NCBI GenBank assembly: GCA_041694515.1
Contig: JASMSZ010000098.1
Coordinates: 1 to 25,690, forward strand
Origin: Halanaerobium sp041694515
GTDB taxonomy: Bacteria; Bacillota; Halanaerobiia; Halanaerobiales; Halanaerobiaceae
Direction of reading: 5' to 3'
DNA length: 25,690 nt
Shown: positions 6,576 through 13,310 of the stretch, in pieces
Layout of the letters: every line of letters begins with the position of its first letter
Position numbering within the stretch: position 1 is the first letter of the stretch
Made by a program: the position numbers and the translations under genes
Notes under the pieces: model-generated
Databases searched by the model: none
What the model was told of the DNA's origin: nothing
The model's input: only the letters and a program-made list of their open reading frames with translations

Positions 6576-7425
6576 AAATATTTTTTTAGAAACAGAAAAG
6601 CAAAACAGCAGTTATCAAAAAGCAGCCTTATTTTCGCCTGCTTATTTTAATGATCTTAAAAGCTTTTCTTTTCCAGCTCAAATTTTAATTATTTTGATAG
6701 CAGCTTTGAATATGATTTTTATTGCCTTTGTCATATCATCACTGTTTATCGAAAGCTCAGTTGCAGATATTATTAATGTTTTCAGTAGTGTCAATATCTT
6801 ATCTGCATTTAAAATCACGTTTTTTTCATTGGGTATTTCAGCCTCATTAACAGTCCTGTTGGGGATTCCCTTTAGTTATCTGATCAGCCGCAGAAATCAG
6901 TATATTAATAAAATATTGAATATATTGATCAGTCTGCCTCTTTTGCTCCCTCCAAGTATTACTGGTTTAGCGCTGCTTTTAAGTTTTGGGAATCGGGGAA
7001 TATTATCCAGTTTGACTTCTAATCTGGCTTTTAGTTTTGCTGGCCTTGTTATTGTTCAGCTTTTTGTGATGCTGCCGCTATTTACACTAACTTTAAAAAA
7101 TTCTTTTTCTTCAATTGATGAAAATATTATAGAAGCAGCTGTGGTTGAAGGTGCAGCTGAAAATGATCTTTTATTTAAAGTCTATCTACCATTAAGTTTA
7201 AGGGGGTTTACTACAGCCTTAATTATTTCGGTTTTAAGAGCAGCTGGAGAATTTGGGGCCACTATAATTTTTGCAGGTAATATGAGCGGCAAAACTCAGA
7301 CTTTAACTACAGCAATTTATAGTTTGACTCAGACAAATTTATCACAGGCTGTTGCCCTGGCTGTAATTATGCTCAGTGCATTTTTGCTGCCCTTATTTTT
7401 AGTTGAATTCAAGCTCAAAGATTAA
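6568..7425 (+). CDS. modB: Molybdate ABC transporter permease
   Basis: 285 residues; the membrane channel subunit for molybdate import. It has about six hydrophobic segments. The EAA loop that docks the ATPase is visible at EAAVVEGAAENDLLFKVYLP, near residue 190. It is followed by LRAAGEFGATIIFAGNMSG and a TLTTAIY segment, which are typical of ModB. The N-terminus has an unusual hydrophilic extension of about 35 residues before the first membrane segment. The start ATG lies inside the last codons of modA. A strong terminator follows at 7433, and the expected ATPase gene modC is absent, so the operon ends here. The ATPase must be encoded elsewhere or shared with another transporter. Confidence 0.93.
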   Translation: MSENIFLETEKQNSSYQKAALFSPAYFNDLKSFSFPAQILIILIAALNMIFIAFVISSLFIESSVADIINVFSSVNILSAFKITFFSLGISASLTVLLGIPFSYLISRRNQYINKILNILISLPLLLPPSITGLALLLSFGNRGILSSLTSNLAFSFAGLVIVQLFVMLPLFTLTLKNSFSSIDENIIEAAVVEGAAENDLLFKVYLPLSLRGFTTALIISVLRAAGEFGATIIFAGNMSGKTQTLTTAIYSLTQTNLSQAVALAVIMLSAFLLPLFLVEFKLKD

Positions 7426-7432
7426 ATTTAAC

Positions 7433-7470
7433 TCCAGGGAGAAATATAAATTTAAGTTCCCTGGAATTTC
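7433..7470 (+). terminator. Terminator of the modAB operon
   Basis: TCCAGGGA (7433-7440) pairs perfectly with TCCCTGGA (7458-7465), with a 17-base AU-rich loop and then ATTTCTTG. The U-run is short, but a longer run at 7476-7482 follows close by. Confidence 0.7.
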
Positions 7471-7499
7471 TTGACTTTTTTTCTTTAATTATATAAAAT
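7471..7499 (+). promoter_or_regulatory. Promoter of the amylase gene
   Basis: TTGACT (7471-7476), a 17-base spacer and TAAAAT (7494-7499). Transcription would start near 7506, upstream of the palindromic operator at 7544, so a bound repressor would act as a roadblock. Confidence 0.65.
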
Positions 7500-7543
7500 A
7501 ATAATAGTATTCAAAATTTTTAAACCATTATTTTTTTTAAGAA

Positions 7544-7563
7544 TTGTGCAATCGTTTGCGCAA
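7544..7563. promoter_or_regulatory. LacI/GalR-family operator in the amylase leader
   Basis: TTGTGCAATCGTTTGCGCAA is a 20-base near-perfect palindrome with the central CG typical of LacI-family sites. Two of the ten symmetric base pairs break the symmetry. It lies 20 bases before the amylase ATG and downstream of the promoter. It differs from the catabolite (cre) consensus and looks more like a maltose/sugar-specific repressor site. No repressor gene is in the window. Confidence 0.7.
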
Positions 7564-7583
7564 ATAAAATTAGGGGGATTAAA

Positions 7584-9923
7584 ATGTTTAATAAAAATAT
7601 TTTCAAAAGAAGTCGCGGTTATTTAGCAAAAAGTTTAATTATTTATGTTTTATTTCTTTCTTTATTTTTGTTTTCAGCTACAGCTCTGGCAGAACAGGTA
7701 GAGTTTAAGTTTATGCCAGCGGAAATAGATTTTGAGGGTCAAGTTGAGGCTGTATATCTGGCAGGTTCATTTAATGACTGGCAGCCAGCAGCTGAAAAGA
7801 TGAACGGACCTGACAAAAATGGTGTCTATACTCTAAAATATAATCTTCGTCCTGGAGAATACCAGTACAAATTTGTGATCAATGGTGAGCACTGGTTCCA
7901 TGATCCGAATAATGATTTAACAACTGCAGATGGTCATGGCGGCAAAAACTCGATAATAAATGTTGGGGAAAAAGACTTAGAAAAAGCTCAGGTTGGAGAT
8001 GGAGAGATTAATGAAGAATTTATTTTACATGATAGAGAAAATAGAGTTTATTTAAATAAATTATCTCAGGCTAAGGTTCAGATCAGGCTGGAAACTCGCA
8101 AAAATGATGTGGAAGCAGTATCTTTAATGACAAAGATTGATTCTGAAAGAGCTCAAAAAGAGATGACTTATTACAGTTCAGATAATAAGCTTGATTACTG
8201 GACTGTTGAGCTGGATAATTTAAATCAAGCCCTAGCTTATACTTTTTTAATTGAAGATGGAGATTCTCAGCTTATTTATCATCAGAATGGAAGTGGTTTT
8301 AACAAATTAAAATATTTTTCTTTTGATCCTGCTGAGGTAAAAACCTTTAATACTCCAGACTGGGTTCAAAATGCTGTTTTCTATCAGATTTTTCCAGATA
8401 GATTTTACAACGGAAATCCAAACAATGATCCAGAGTTAATTGAAACATATAAAAATAAAGCTGAAAGATATAAAAATATTGTTCCTAAATGGTATCAGGG
8501 AATTAAAGAAAGTGAGAGTCATCAGCTTGATTCTGATAATTTTACTGATCTTGATCCAGCTATTCATCCAAAATCAGGCTGGCATGTTTTTTATGGTGGT
8601 GATCTGCAGGGAATAGAGCAGAAGTTTGACTACTTAAAAGAGCTTGGAATTAATGCAATTTATTTTAATCCTATTTTTGAAGCAACAGCAAATCACCGCT
8701 ATAATACCGCAGATTACAGAAAAATTGATGATAATCTGGCAGTCAAAGGTGATTTTAAAGCATCAGAAAAATATTTTCAAAAGTTTATAAAAAATGCTCA
8801 TCAAAATGATATTAAGATTGTGCTGGATGCAGTATTCAATCACAGTGGATTTGAATTTTTTGCCTTTGAAGATGTTGTAGAAAAAGGTAAAGACTCAGAA
8901 TACAGTGACTGGTTTTATATTGATAATTATCCAATAACCACCCTGTATGAACAGCGTACAGAAAATAAAGAGCCAAATTATAAAGGCTGGGCAGGTTATG
9001 GTAATCATCCAGTTTTAAATTTAGATAATCCGGAAGTAAAGGAGTATATCTATCAAATCACAGAAAAGTGGATGGACCCAAATGGTGATGGAGATCCTGC
9101 TGATGGAATTGATGGCTGGAGGCTTGATGTGGCAAATGATGTTAAAGCACGACATCCTGAATTCTGGCGTGAGTGGAGAAACTTTGTCAAAGAAATTAAT
9201 CCAGATGCTTATATTACCGGCGAAATCTGGAATAATGCTGCTGGGTATCTGCAGGGAGATGAATTTGATGCAGTAATGAATTATCGTTTTAGAGAGGCAG
9301 TTTTAGCTTTCATTGCTGAGGAAAGAATAGATGCCGAGAGTTTTGTTAATAGGATTAATGAGCCAAATTTAGATTATCCACCTCAGGCAGTATTTAGTCT
9401 GCAAAATTTAATTGACAGTCATGATACAGAAAGATTTTTATATAGTGCTGAGGGGAATAAAGATAAGCTTAAAATGGCTGCTGCACTGCAGTTTACTTAT
9501 CCAGGTGCGCCAATGGTCTATTATGGAACAGAAGTTGGTTTAAGCGGTGCTTCAGACCCTGACACCCGCAGAACAATGCTCTGGGAAGAAAGACCAAATG
9601 GAAATCAACCGGATCAAAAGCTTTATCAGTATTACAGTAAATTAGCCAGCATTCGAAAAGAAAATGAAGTTTTAAGAACCTCAGAGGTTGAATTTAAAAC
9701 TTTAGAATCTGAGCCAAAAATTGTAATAGTAAAAAGAAAAGATAAAAATGGTGAAATCTATACAATATTAAATGCTGCTGATGCAGAAAAAAATATAAAA
9801 TTAGAGCTTGAAAATACAAATCAAATTTTAGAGCTGCTGACAGGAAAAGAATATAAAGTTGAAGCCGGGCAGTTAAAATTAAAAATGGACGCTTTTTCTG
9901 CTAAAATCTTAAAAATTAAATAA
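7584..9923 (+). CDS. Secreted GH13 alpha-amylase / neopullulanase-type enzyme
   Basis: 779 residues. It is a glycoside hydrolase of clan GH-H that cuts alpha-glucans such as starch, maltodextrin or pullulan outside the membrane. A signal peptide spans residues 1-36 and ends ATALA. Residues about 37-135 look like a CBM48-type glycogen-binding module (VYLAGSFNDWQP, GEYQYKFVINGEHW). Residues about 150-250 resemble the CBM34-like N-domain of neopullulanases. The catalytic barrel starts at about 261 with WVQNAVFYQIFPDRFYNG, the GH13_20-like signature. Catalytic residues are all present: nucleophile D515 in DGWRLDVAN, acid/base E547 in TGEIW and stabiliser D614 in IDSHDTERF. A beta domain closes the protein. 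It stands alone between terminator-like sequences. GGGGG precedes the start. Exact specificity is unclear. Confidence 0.93.
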   Translation: MFNKNIFKRSRGYLAKSLIIYVLFLSLFLFSATALAEQVEFKFMPAEIDFEGQVEAVYLAGSFNDWQPAAEKMNGPDKNGVYTLKYNLRPGEYQYKFVINGEHWFHDPNNDLTTADGHGGKNSIINVGEKDLEKAQVGDGEINEEFILHDRENRVYLNKLSQAKVQIRLETRKNDVEAVSLMTKIDSERAQKEMTYYSSDNKLDYWTVELDNLNQALAYTFLIEDGDSQLIYHQNGSGFNKLKYFSFDPAEVKTFNTPDWVQNAVFYQIFPDRFYNGNPNNDPELIETYKNKAERYKNIVPKWYQGIKESESHQLDSDNFTDLDPAIHPKSGWHVFYGGDLQGIEQKFDYLKELGINAIYFNPIFEATANHRYNTADYRKIDDNLAVKGDFKASEKYFQKFIKNAHQNDIKIVLDAVFNHSGFEFFAFEDVVEKGKDSEYSDWFYIDNYPITTLYEQRTENKEPNYKGWAGYGNHPVLNLDNPEVKEYIYQITEKWMDPNGDGDPADGIDGWRLDVANDVKARHPEFWREWRNFVKEINPDAYITGEIWNNAAGYLQGDEFDAVMNYRFREAVLAFIAEERIDAESFVNRINEPNLDYPPQAVFSLQNLIDSHDTERFLYSAEGNKDKLKMAAALQFTYPGAPMVYYGTEVGLSGASDPDTRRTMLWEERPNGNQPDQKLYQYYSKLASIRKENEVLRTSEVEFKTLESEPKIVIVKRKDKNGEIYTILNAADAEKNIKLELENTNQILELLTGKEYKVEAGQLKLKMDAFSAKILKIK

Positions 9924-9936
9924 TTGTTCAAAAAAA

Positions 9937-9997
9937 AGAGGCTGTACTGTATATTTAACGATAATCACTTCAAATCAAAAATGACAGTACAGTTTCT
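9937..9997. repeat. 14-bp inverted repeat with 33-base loop after the amylase
   Basis: AGAGGCTGTACTGT (9937-9950) pairs with ACAGTACAGTTTCT (9984-9997), all 14 positions counting two G-U pairs. It follows a run of A and lies 13 bases after the amylase stop. The loop is long and no U-run of standard length follows. It may end transcription poorly, or be a small relic of a mobile element with terminal inverted repeats. No coding potential is seen inside. Confidence 0.5.
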
Positions 9998-10010
9998 GAG
10001 ACAAATTGGC

Positions 10011-10038
10011 TTGACAATCTCCTATAAGAAGTTATAAA
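10011..10038 (+). promoter_or_regulatory. Promoter of the class V aminotransferase gene
   Basis: TTGACA (10011-10016), a 16-base spacer and TATAAA (10033-10038). The transcript would start near 10045. Confidence 0.65.
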
Positions 10039-10075
10039 ATCTATATTAGGCCGTAAAAATATGGGAGTGATTTTT

Positions 10076-11212
10076 GTGAGTGATTTATTAATAATGACAC
10101 CTGGTCCAACTGAGGTTAGCGAAGAAGTTAGACGGGCAATGAGCCGCAAAATTACCAACCCTGATCTTGATCCAGAATTTTTTGATTTCTATCTGGATGT
10201 TAGTTCAAAATTACAGCAGGTAATGAGAACAAAAAATGATGTGATTATTATGAGTGGGGAGGGTATTTTAGGGCTGGAATCTGCCTGTGCTTCATTAATA
10301 GAGCCAGGAGATAGGGTTTTAGTCTTAGATAATGGAATCTTCGGGAGAGGATTCGCAGATTTTGCTGATCTTTATGGAGCAGATGTTATAAGATGGGAAT
10401 TCCCATATGATAAAGAGATTGATATAGATAAATTAAAATCAAAGCTGGCAGCAGAAAATGATTTTAAATTTGCTACTTTTGTTCACTGTGAAACACCAAC
10501 TGGAGTAATAAATAATGCGGAAGAGATCACTAATTTATTAAATAAATATAATATTTTATCCGTTGTAGACTCTGTTTCTGCAATTGGAGGTGTACCGATA
10601 GAGGTAGATAAATGGGGAATTGATATAATTCTTGGAGGTTCTCAAAAGTGTCTTTCAGTCCCTCCGGGATTGACTTTTATGAGCGTCAGTGATGCAGCCT
10701 GGGAGGCAGTAAATAATAGAAAGACTGCTGTTAGAGGTTATTATACAAATCTTCAGCTCTGGCAGAACTGGTATGAAGAAAAATATTTTCCTTATACTCA
10801 GGCAGTAAGTGATATTTATGCATTAGATGCAGCTTTGGATAAATGGCTGGCAGATAAAGAAGTTTTTGAGCGCCACAGTAAAATTGCTGCGGCTGTCAGA
10901 GAAGCAATTAAACGCTCCAATCTTAATTTATATTCCGAAAATGGTCATTCTGATACAGTTACTGCAATAGTAATACCGGAGGGTATCAGTTATCAAGAAT
11001 TAAATCAGCTGATGACAGAAAGTTATAATGTAATGATTGCAGCTTCACTGGGAGAATTTGAAGATAAATTAATCAGAATTGGTCATATGGGAGAAAATTG
11101 TTATGAAGAAAAATTATATCGAACTTTAAAAGCATTTGATCACAGCCTGAGAGAACTTGGTTTTGATTTAAATGTAGAATTACATAAAATATTTGTAAAC
11201 GAAATGAATTAA
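10076..11212 (+). CDS. Class V aminotransferase, serine-pyruvate / alanine-glyoxylate type
   Basis: 378 residues. It is a PLP enzyme of fold type I that moves amino groups between small amino acids and oxo acids such as glyoxylate or pyruvate. Near the start is LLIMTPGPTEVSEEV, with the family TPGPT motif. The PLP phosphate and ring contacts lie around SGEGILGLESACASL and VVDSVSAIGGV, where Asp pairs with the ring nitrogen. The Schiff-base lysine is K191 in GGSQKCLSVPPG. An ATG at 10061 is in frame, but the sequence right after it, GGGAGTGA, is a ribosome-binding site 6 bases before GTG at 10076, so GTG is preferred. The stop codon directly abuts a fluoride riboswitch. Choice among serine, alanine or aspartate as donor cannot be made by reading. 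Confidence 0.9.
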   Translation: MSDLLIMTPGPTEVSEEVRRAMSRKITNPDLDPEFFDFYLDVSSKLQQVMRTKNDVIIMSGEGILGLESACASLIEPGDRVLVLDNGIFGRGFADFADLYGADVIRWEFPYDKEIDIDKLKSKLAAENDFKFATFVHCETPTGVINNAEEITNLLNKYNILSVVDSVSAIGGVPIEVDKWGIDIILGGSQKCLSVPPGLTFMSVSDAAWEAVNNRKTAVRGYYTNLQLWQNWYEEKYFPYTQAVSDIYALDAALDKWLADKEVFERHSKIAAAVREAIKRSNLNLYSENGHSDTVTAIVIPEGISYQELNQLMTESYNVMIAASLGEFEDKLIRIGHMGENCYEEKLYRTLKAFDHSLRELGFDLNVELHKIFVNEMN

Positions 11213-11264
11213 GGGGATGGAGTACCCCCGTTAACCACTGTTAAAAGACAGTTGATGGCTCCTA
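11213..11264 (+). ncRNA. Fluoride (crcB) riboswitch aptamer
   Basis: The stretch GGGGATGGAGTACCCCC, TTAACC, ACTGT-TAAAAG-ACAGT and TGATGGCTCCTAT matches the fluoride riboswitch layout. A 5' hairpin GGGG/CCCC carries GATGGAGT. A second short stem ACTGT/ACAGT follows. The 3' CTCC pairs with GGAG in the first loop as the pseudoknot-like P1. The 3' strand GCTCC is also the first part of the terminator stem, so fluoride binding should prevent termination and switch the antiporter on. It begins at the base right after the aminotransferase stop. Confidence 0.93.
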
Positions 11265-11305
11265 TCTTTTTAGGGATTTACCTATTTAGATAGGGGCTTT
11301 TTTTT
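11258..11305 (+). terminator. Fluoride-controlled terminator
   Basis: GCTCCTATCT (11258-11267) pairs with AGATAGGGGC (11288-11297), 10 pairs with one U-G, followed by eight T (11298-11305). It shares bases 11258-11264 with the aptamer, the usual mutually exclusive design. Confidence 0.92.
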
Positions 11306-11323
11306 ATTAGGTACAACATATAG

Positions 11324-11359
11324 GTACCAGGTACAAAAAGGCCTTTTTGTACCTGGTAC
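11324..11359. repeat. Perfect 36-bp palindrome with nested GTACC-A-GGTAC cores
   Basis: The half GTACCAGGTACAAAAAGG (11324-11341) is followed at once by its exact reverse complement (11342-11359). Each half also contains a palindrome of its own, GTACC-A-GGTAC or GTACC-T-GGTAC. It lies in the antiporter leader between the fluoride terminator and the ribosome-binding site. A related element is at 22784-22822. Function unknown; in RNA it forms a long hairpin with a short GGCC loop. Confidence 0.85.
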
Positions 11360-11397
11360 AGAAGAATAAATTCACAATCAAAGGAGAGATGATTACA

Positions 11398-12594
11398 TTG
11401 GCTTTAAGTTTAGCTTTAATTATTTTATTTGCATTATTATTCGGAAGATTTTTTGATAGATTAAAGCTGCCTGCTTTACTGGGAATGCTTTTAATTGGTA
11501 TTTTATTGGGGCCTTATGGCTTTGATTTAATCAGTCAGGATATCCTAAATATTTCATCAGATTTGAGAATGATTGCTTTGATTGTGATTTTAATCAGGGC
11601 AGGTCTGGGGATTGAAAAGAAAACTTTAAAAAAAGTGGGAGTTCCAGCAGTTAAATTAAGTTTTATTCCCGGTTTAATGGAAGGGGCAGCTGTGATTATA
11701 GCTGCTATTTATCTACTGAATTTTGGATTTGTAGAAGCTGGAATTTTAGCCTTTATTATTGCTGCGGTTTCACCGGCAGTAGTAGTACCACAGATGCTAG
11801 CTTTAATTGAACAGCAGAGAGGAGCAAAAAAGGGAATTCCAACCCTAGTTTTAACTGGTGCCTCAGTTGATGATGTTGTGGCAATCACAATTTTTTCTGC
11901 TTTTTTGAGTATTTATGGAGGCCAGCAGATCAATGTTTTGAGACAGGTTTTAAATGTACCAATTGCAATTTTGCTGGGTATTATTTTAGGAACAGGGATT
12001 GCTTTATTTTTAATTTATATTTTTAAAAAATATCATATTCGTGATACAAAAAAAGCACTGCTGCTTTTAAGTTTTGGAATTATGATGAACTCTTTAGAAC
12101 ATTTTTTAGAAGGAATAGTTCCAATAGCTACTCTACTGGGAATAATGGTAATTGGTTTTGTAATTCAGGATCGTTATTCAGTTTTGGGGAAAAGACTATC
12201 CTCTAAATTTAATAAGATCTGGGTTTTTGCAGAATTAATGTTATTTGTCTTAATCGGAGCTGAAGTAAATATCTATCTTGCTTTTGATTCTGGTTTAATT
12301 GGATTAATAATTATTATGATTGGTTTAAGTGCCAGATCAATGGGGGTATTAATTTCACTGACTGGAACCGGTCTTAATTTAAAAGAAAAAGGCTTTTGTA
12401 TCCTGGCATATACACCTAAAGCAACAGTTCAGGCTGCAATTGGTGCCATCCCTTTAGCGGCTGGAGTAGCTTCGGGAGAACTGATTCTGGCTCTAGCTGT
12501 ATTATCAATTGTGGTGACAGCTCCTCTGGGGGCAGCAGCAATTAAGAAAGCAGGTCAGTACTGGTTAAGTGATGATTTAGCCTGCTCAGAATAA
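11398..12594 (+). CDS. Cation:proton antiporter (CPA family) under fluoride control
   Basis: 398 residues from the chosen start, with about twelve to thirteen hydrophobic segments. It belongs to the Na+(K+)/H+ exchanger type of monovalent cation:proton antiporters, in the inner membrane. Family features are the FDRLKLPALLGMLLIGILLGP start (near residue 16), the central AVSPAVVVPQMLAL and TGASVDDVVAITIFSAF, whose two Asp residues likely carry ions. A later stretch has IGAEVNI and TPKATVQAAIGAIPLA. An in-frame TTG at 11347 lies inside the palindrome. ATG at 11389 is only 2 bases from GGAG. TTG at 11398, 11 bases after AAGGAG, fits best. The fluoride riboswitch and terminator directly control it, so it probably helps the cell meet fluoride or acid stress. 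Confidence 0.88.
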   Translation: MALSLALIILFALLFGRFFDRLKLPALLGMLLIGILLGPYGFDLISQDILNISSDLRMIALIVILIRAGLGIEKKTLKKVGVPAVKLSFIPGLMEGAAVIIAAIYLLNFGFVEAGILAFIIAAVSPAVVVPQMLALIEQQRGAKKGIPTLVLTGASVDDVVAITIFSAFLSIYGGQQINVLRQVLNVPIAILLGIILGTGIALFLIYIFKKYHIRDTKKALLLLSFGIMMNSLEHFLEGIVPIATLLGIMVIGFVIQDRYSVLGKRLSSKFNKIWVFAELMLFVLIGAEVNIYLAFDSGLIGLIIIMIGLSARSMGVLISLTGTGLNLKEKGFCILAYTPKATVQAAIGAIPLAAGVASGELILALAVLSIVVTAPLGAAAIKKAGQYWLSDDLACSE

Positions 12595-12597
12595 CAT

Positions 12598-12614
12598 GCC
12601 AGGAATCTGGCTTT
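12598..12614 (+). terminator. Weak terminator after the antiporter gene
   Basis: GCCAG (12598-12602), the loop GAAT and CTGGC (12607-12611), followed by TTT and an AT-rich stretch. The stem is only 5 pairs, so it would be a weak terminator. Confidence 0.4.
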
Positions 12615-12629
12615 ATTAAAAATTTCATT

Positions 12630-12648
12630 TTGTAATATTTGATTACAA
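12630..12648. promoter_or_regulatory. Rex-like inverted repeat before the hydrogenase operon
   Basis: TTGTAAT (12630-12636), ATTTG, then ATTACAA (12642-12648), a perfect 7+7 dyad with a 5-base spacer. It covers the -35 element. Rex, the NADH/NAD+ sensor, recognises TTGT-type half-sites, usually with a 4-base spacer, so this is only a Rex-like candidate. Confidence 0.5.
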
Positions 12649-12668
12649 TTGTTTAGGTGTGATATAAT
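12639..12668 (+). promoter_or_regulatory. Promoter of the hydrogenase operon
   Basis: TTGATT (12639-12644), an 18-base spacer and TATAAT (12663-12668), with an extended -10 TGA just before it. The leader would be about 125 bases; no other structure is obvious in it. Confidence 0.65.
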
Positions 12669-12800
12669 TAACTTAGGAAAATAATTAAAAAATTTAAAAT
12701 AATGCGATAAAATAGCATTATACATATTTTGATGTAAATTGACAGAATAAAATAAATTTTTAAGCAAATTAAAGTTATATAATTCACAAAGGAGGATATT

Positions 12801-13310
12801 ATGTCATTAAATGTGGAAGAACTAAGGGACTATGAACCAGAATTAAAGAATATTTTAAAAGAATATTCAGGCAGCGAGTATGAATTAATTGAAGTCTTAC
12901 ATGAAGCACAGGAATTAATTGGCTACTTACCAAAGGAAGCGCAAAAGATTATTGCCAGACAGTTGGATTTAGCACCTGGTAGGGTGAGCAGTGTGGTCTC
13001 TTTTTATAATCACTTTTCAGAATATTCTAAAGGTGAGTTCCAGGTTTCGCTTTGTAAAGGAACTGCCTGTTATGTTAAGGGTTCCCAGGAAATCATTGAA
13101 AAGATCGAAAACAAGTATGGAATTAAATCAGGTCAGACAACAGAAGATGGTAAACTTTCATTAAATATTGTGCGGTGTTTGGGTGCCTGTGGACTTTCTC
13201 CCGTAATGACTGTAAATGGTAAAGCACATGGACTACTTAATCCAGAAAAAGCAGTAAAAATTATTGATAGTTATTTAAATGGTAAAATTAAGGAGGAAGA
13301 AAATGCTTAA
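12801..13310 (+). CDS. hydC: NuoE/HydC-like [2Fe-2S] subunit of the hydrogenase complex
   Basis: 169 residues. It is the thioredoxin-fold iron-sulfur subunit of the NuoE / 24-kDa family, which works with a NuoF-type partner in NADH-linked, electron-bifurcating hydrogenases. The four [2Fe-2S] cysteines are visible: C85 and C90 in LCKGTACYVKG, C126 and C130 in RCLGACGLSP. An N-terminal helical part of about 70 residues (EVLHEAQELIGYLP) is typical. The start follows AAAGGAGG. The stop overlaps the next start by 8 bases, so the two are translationally coupled. The gene leads a three-gene operon with the promoter at 12639. The symbol follows the trimeric-hydrogenase scheme; similar genes are also called hndA or nuoE. 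Confidence 0.93.
   Translation: MSLNVEELRDYEPELKNILKEYSGSEYELIEVLHEAQELIGYLPKEAQKIIARQLDLAPGRVSSVVSFYNHFSEYSKGEFQVSLCKGTACYVKGSQEIIEKIENKYGIKSGQTTEDGKLSLNIVRCLGACGLSPVMTVNGKAHGLLNPEKAVKIIDSYLNGKIKEEENA

Noticed and set aside
7544..7563. Catabolite-responsive (cre) site before the amylase
   Set aside because: The central CG fits, but flanking bases differ from the usual cre pattern, so a LacI-family sugar-specific operator is the safer call.
12739..12744. TTGACA in the hydrogenase leader
   Set aside because: No -10 element lies 15-19 bases downstream; the promoter at 12639-12668 is better.
12555..12767. Minus-strand reading frame over the hydrogenase promoter region
   Set aside because: It overlaps the antiporter end and the promoter, has a low-complexity product and no family features.
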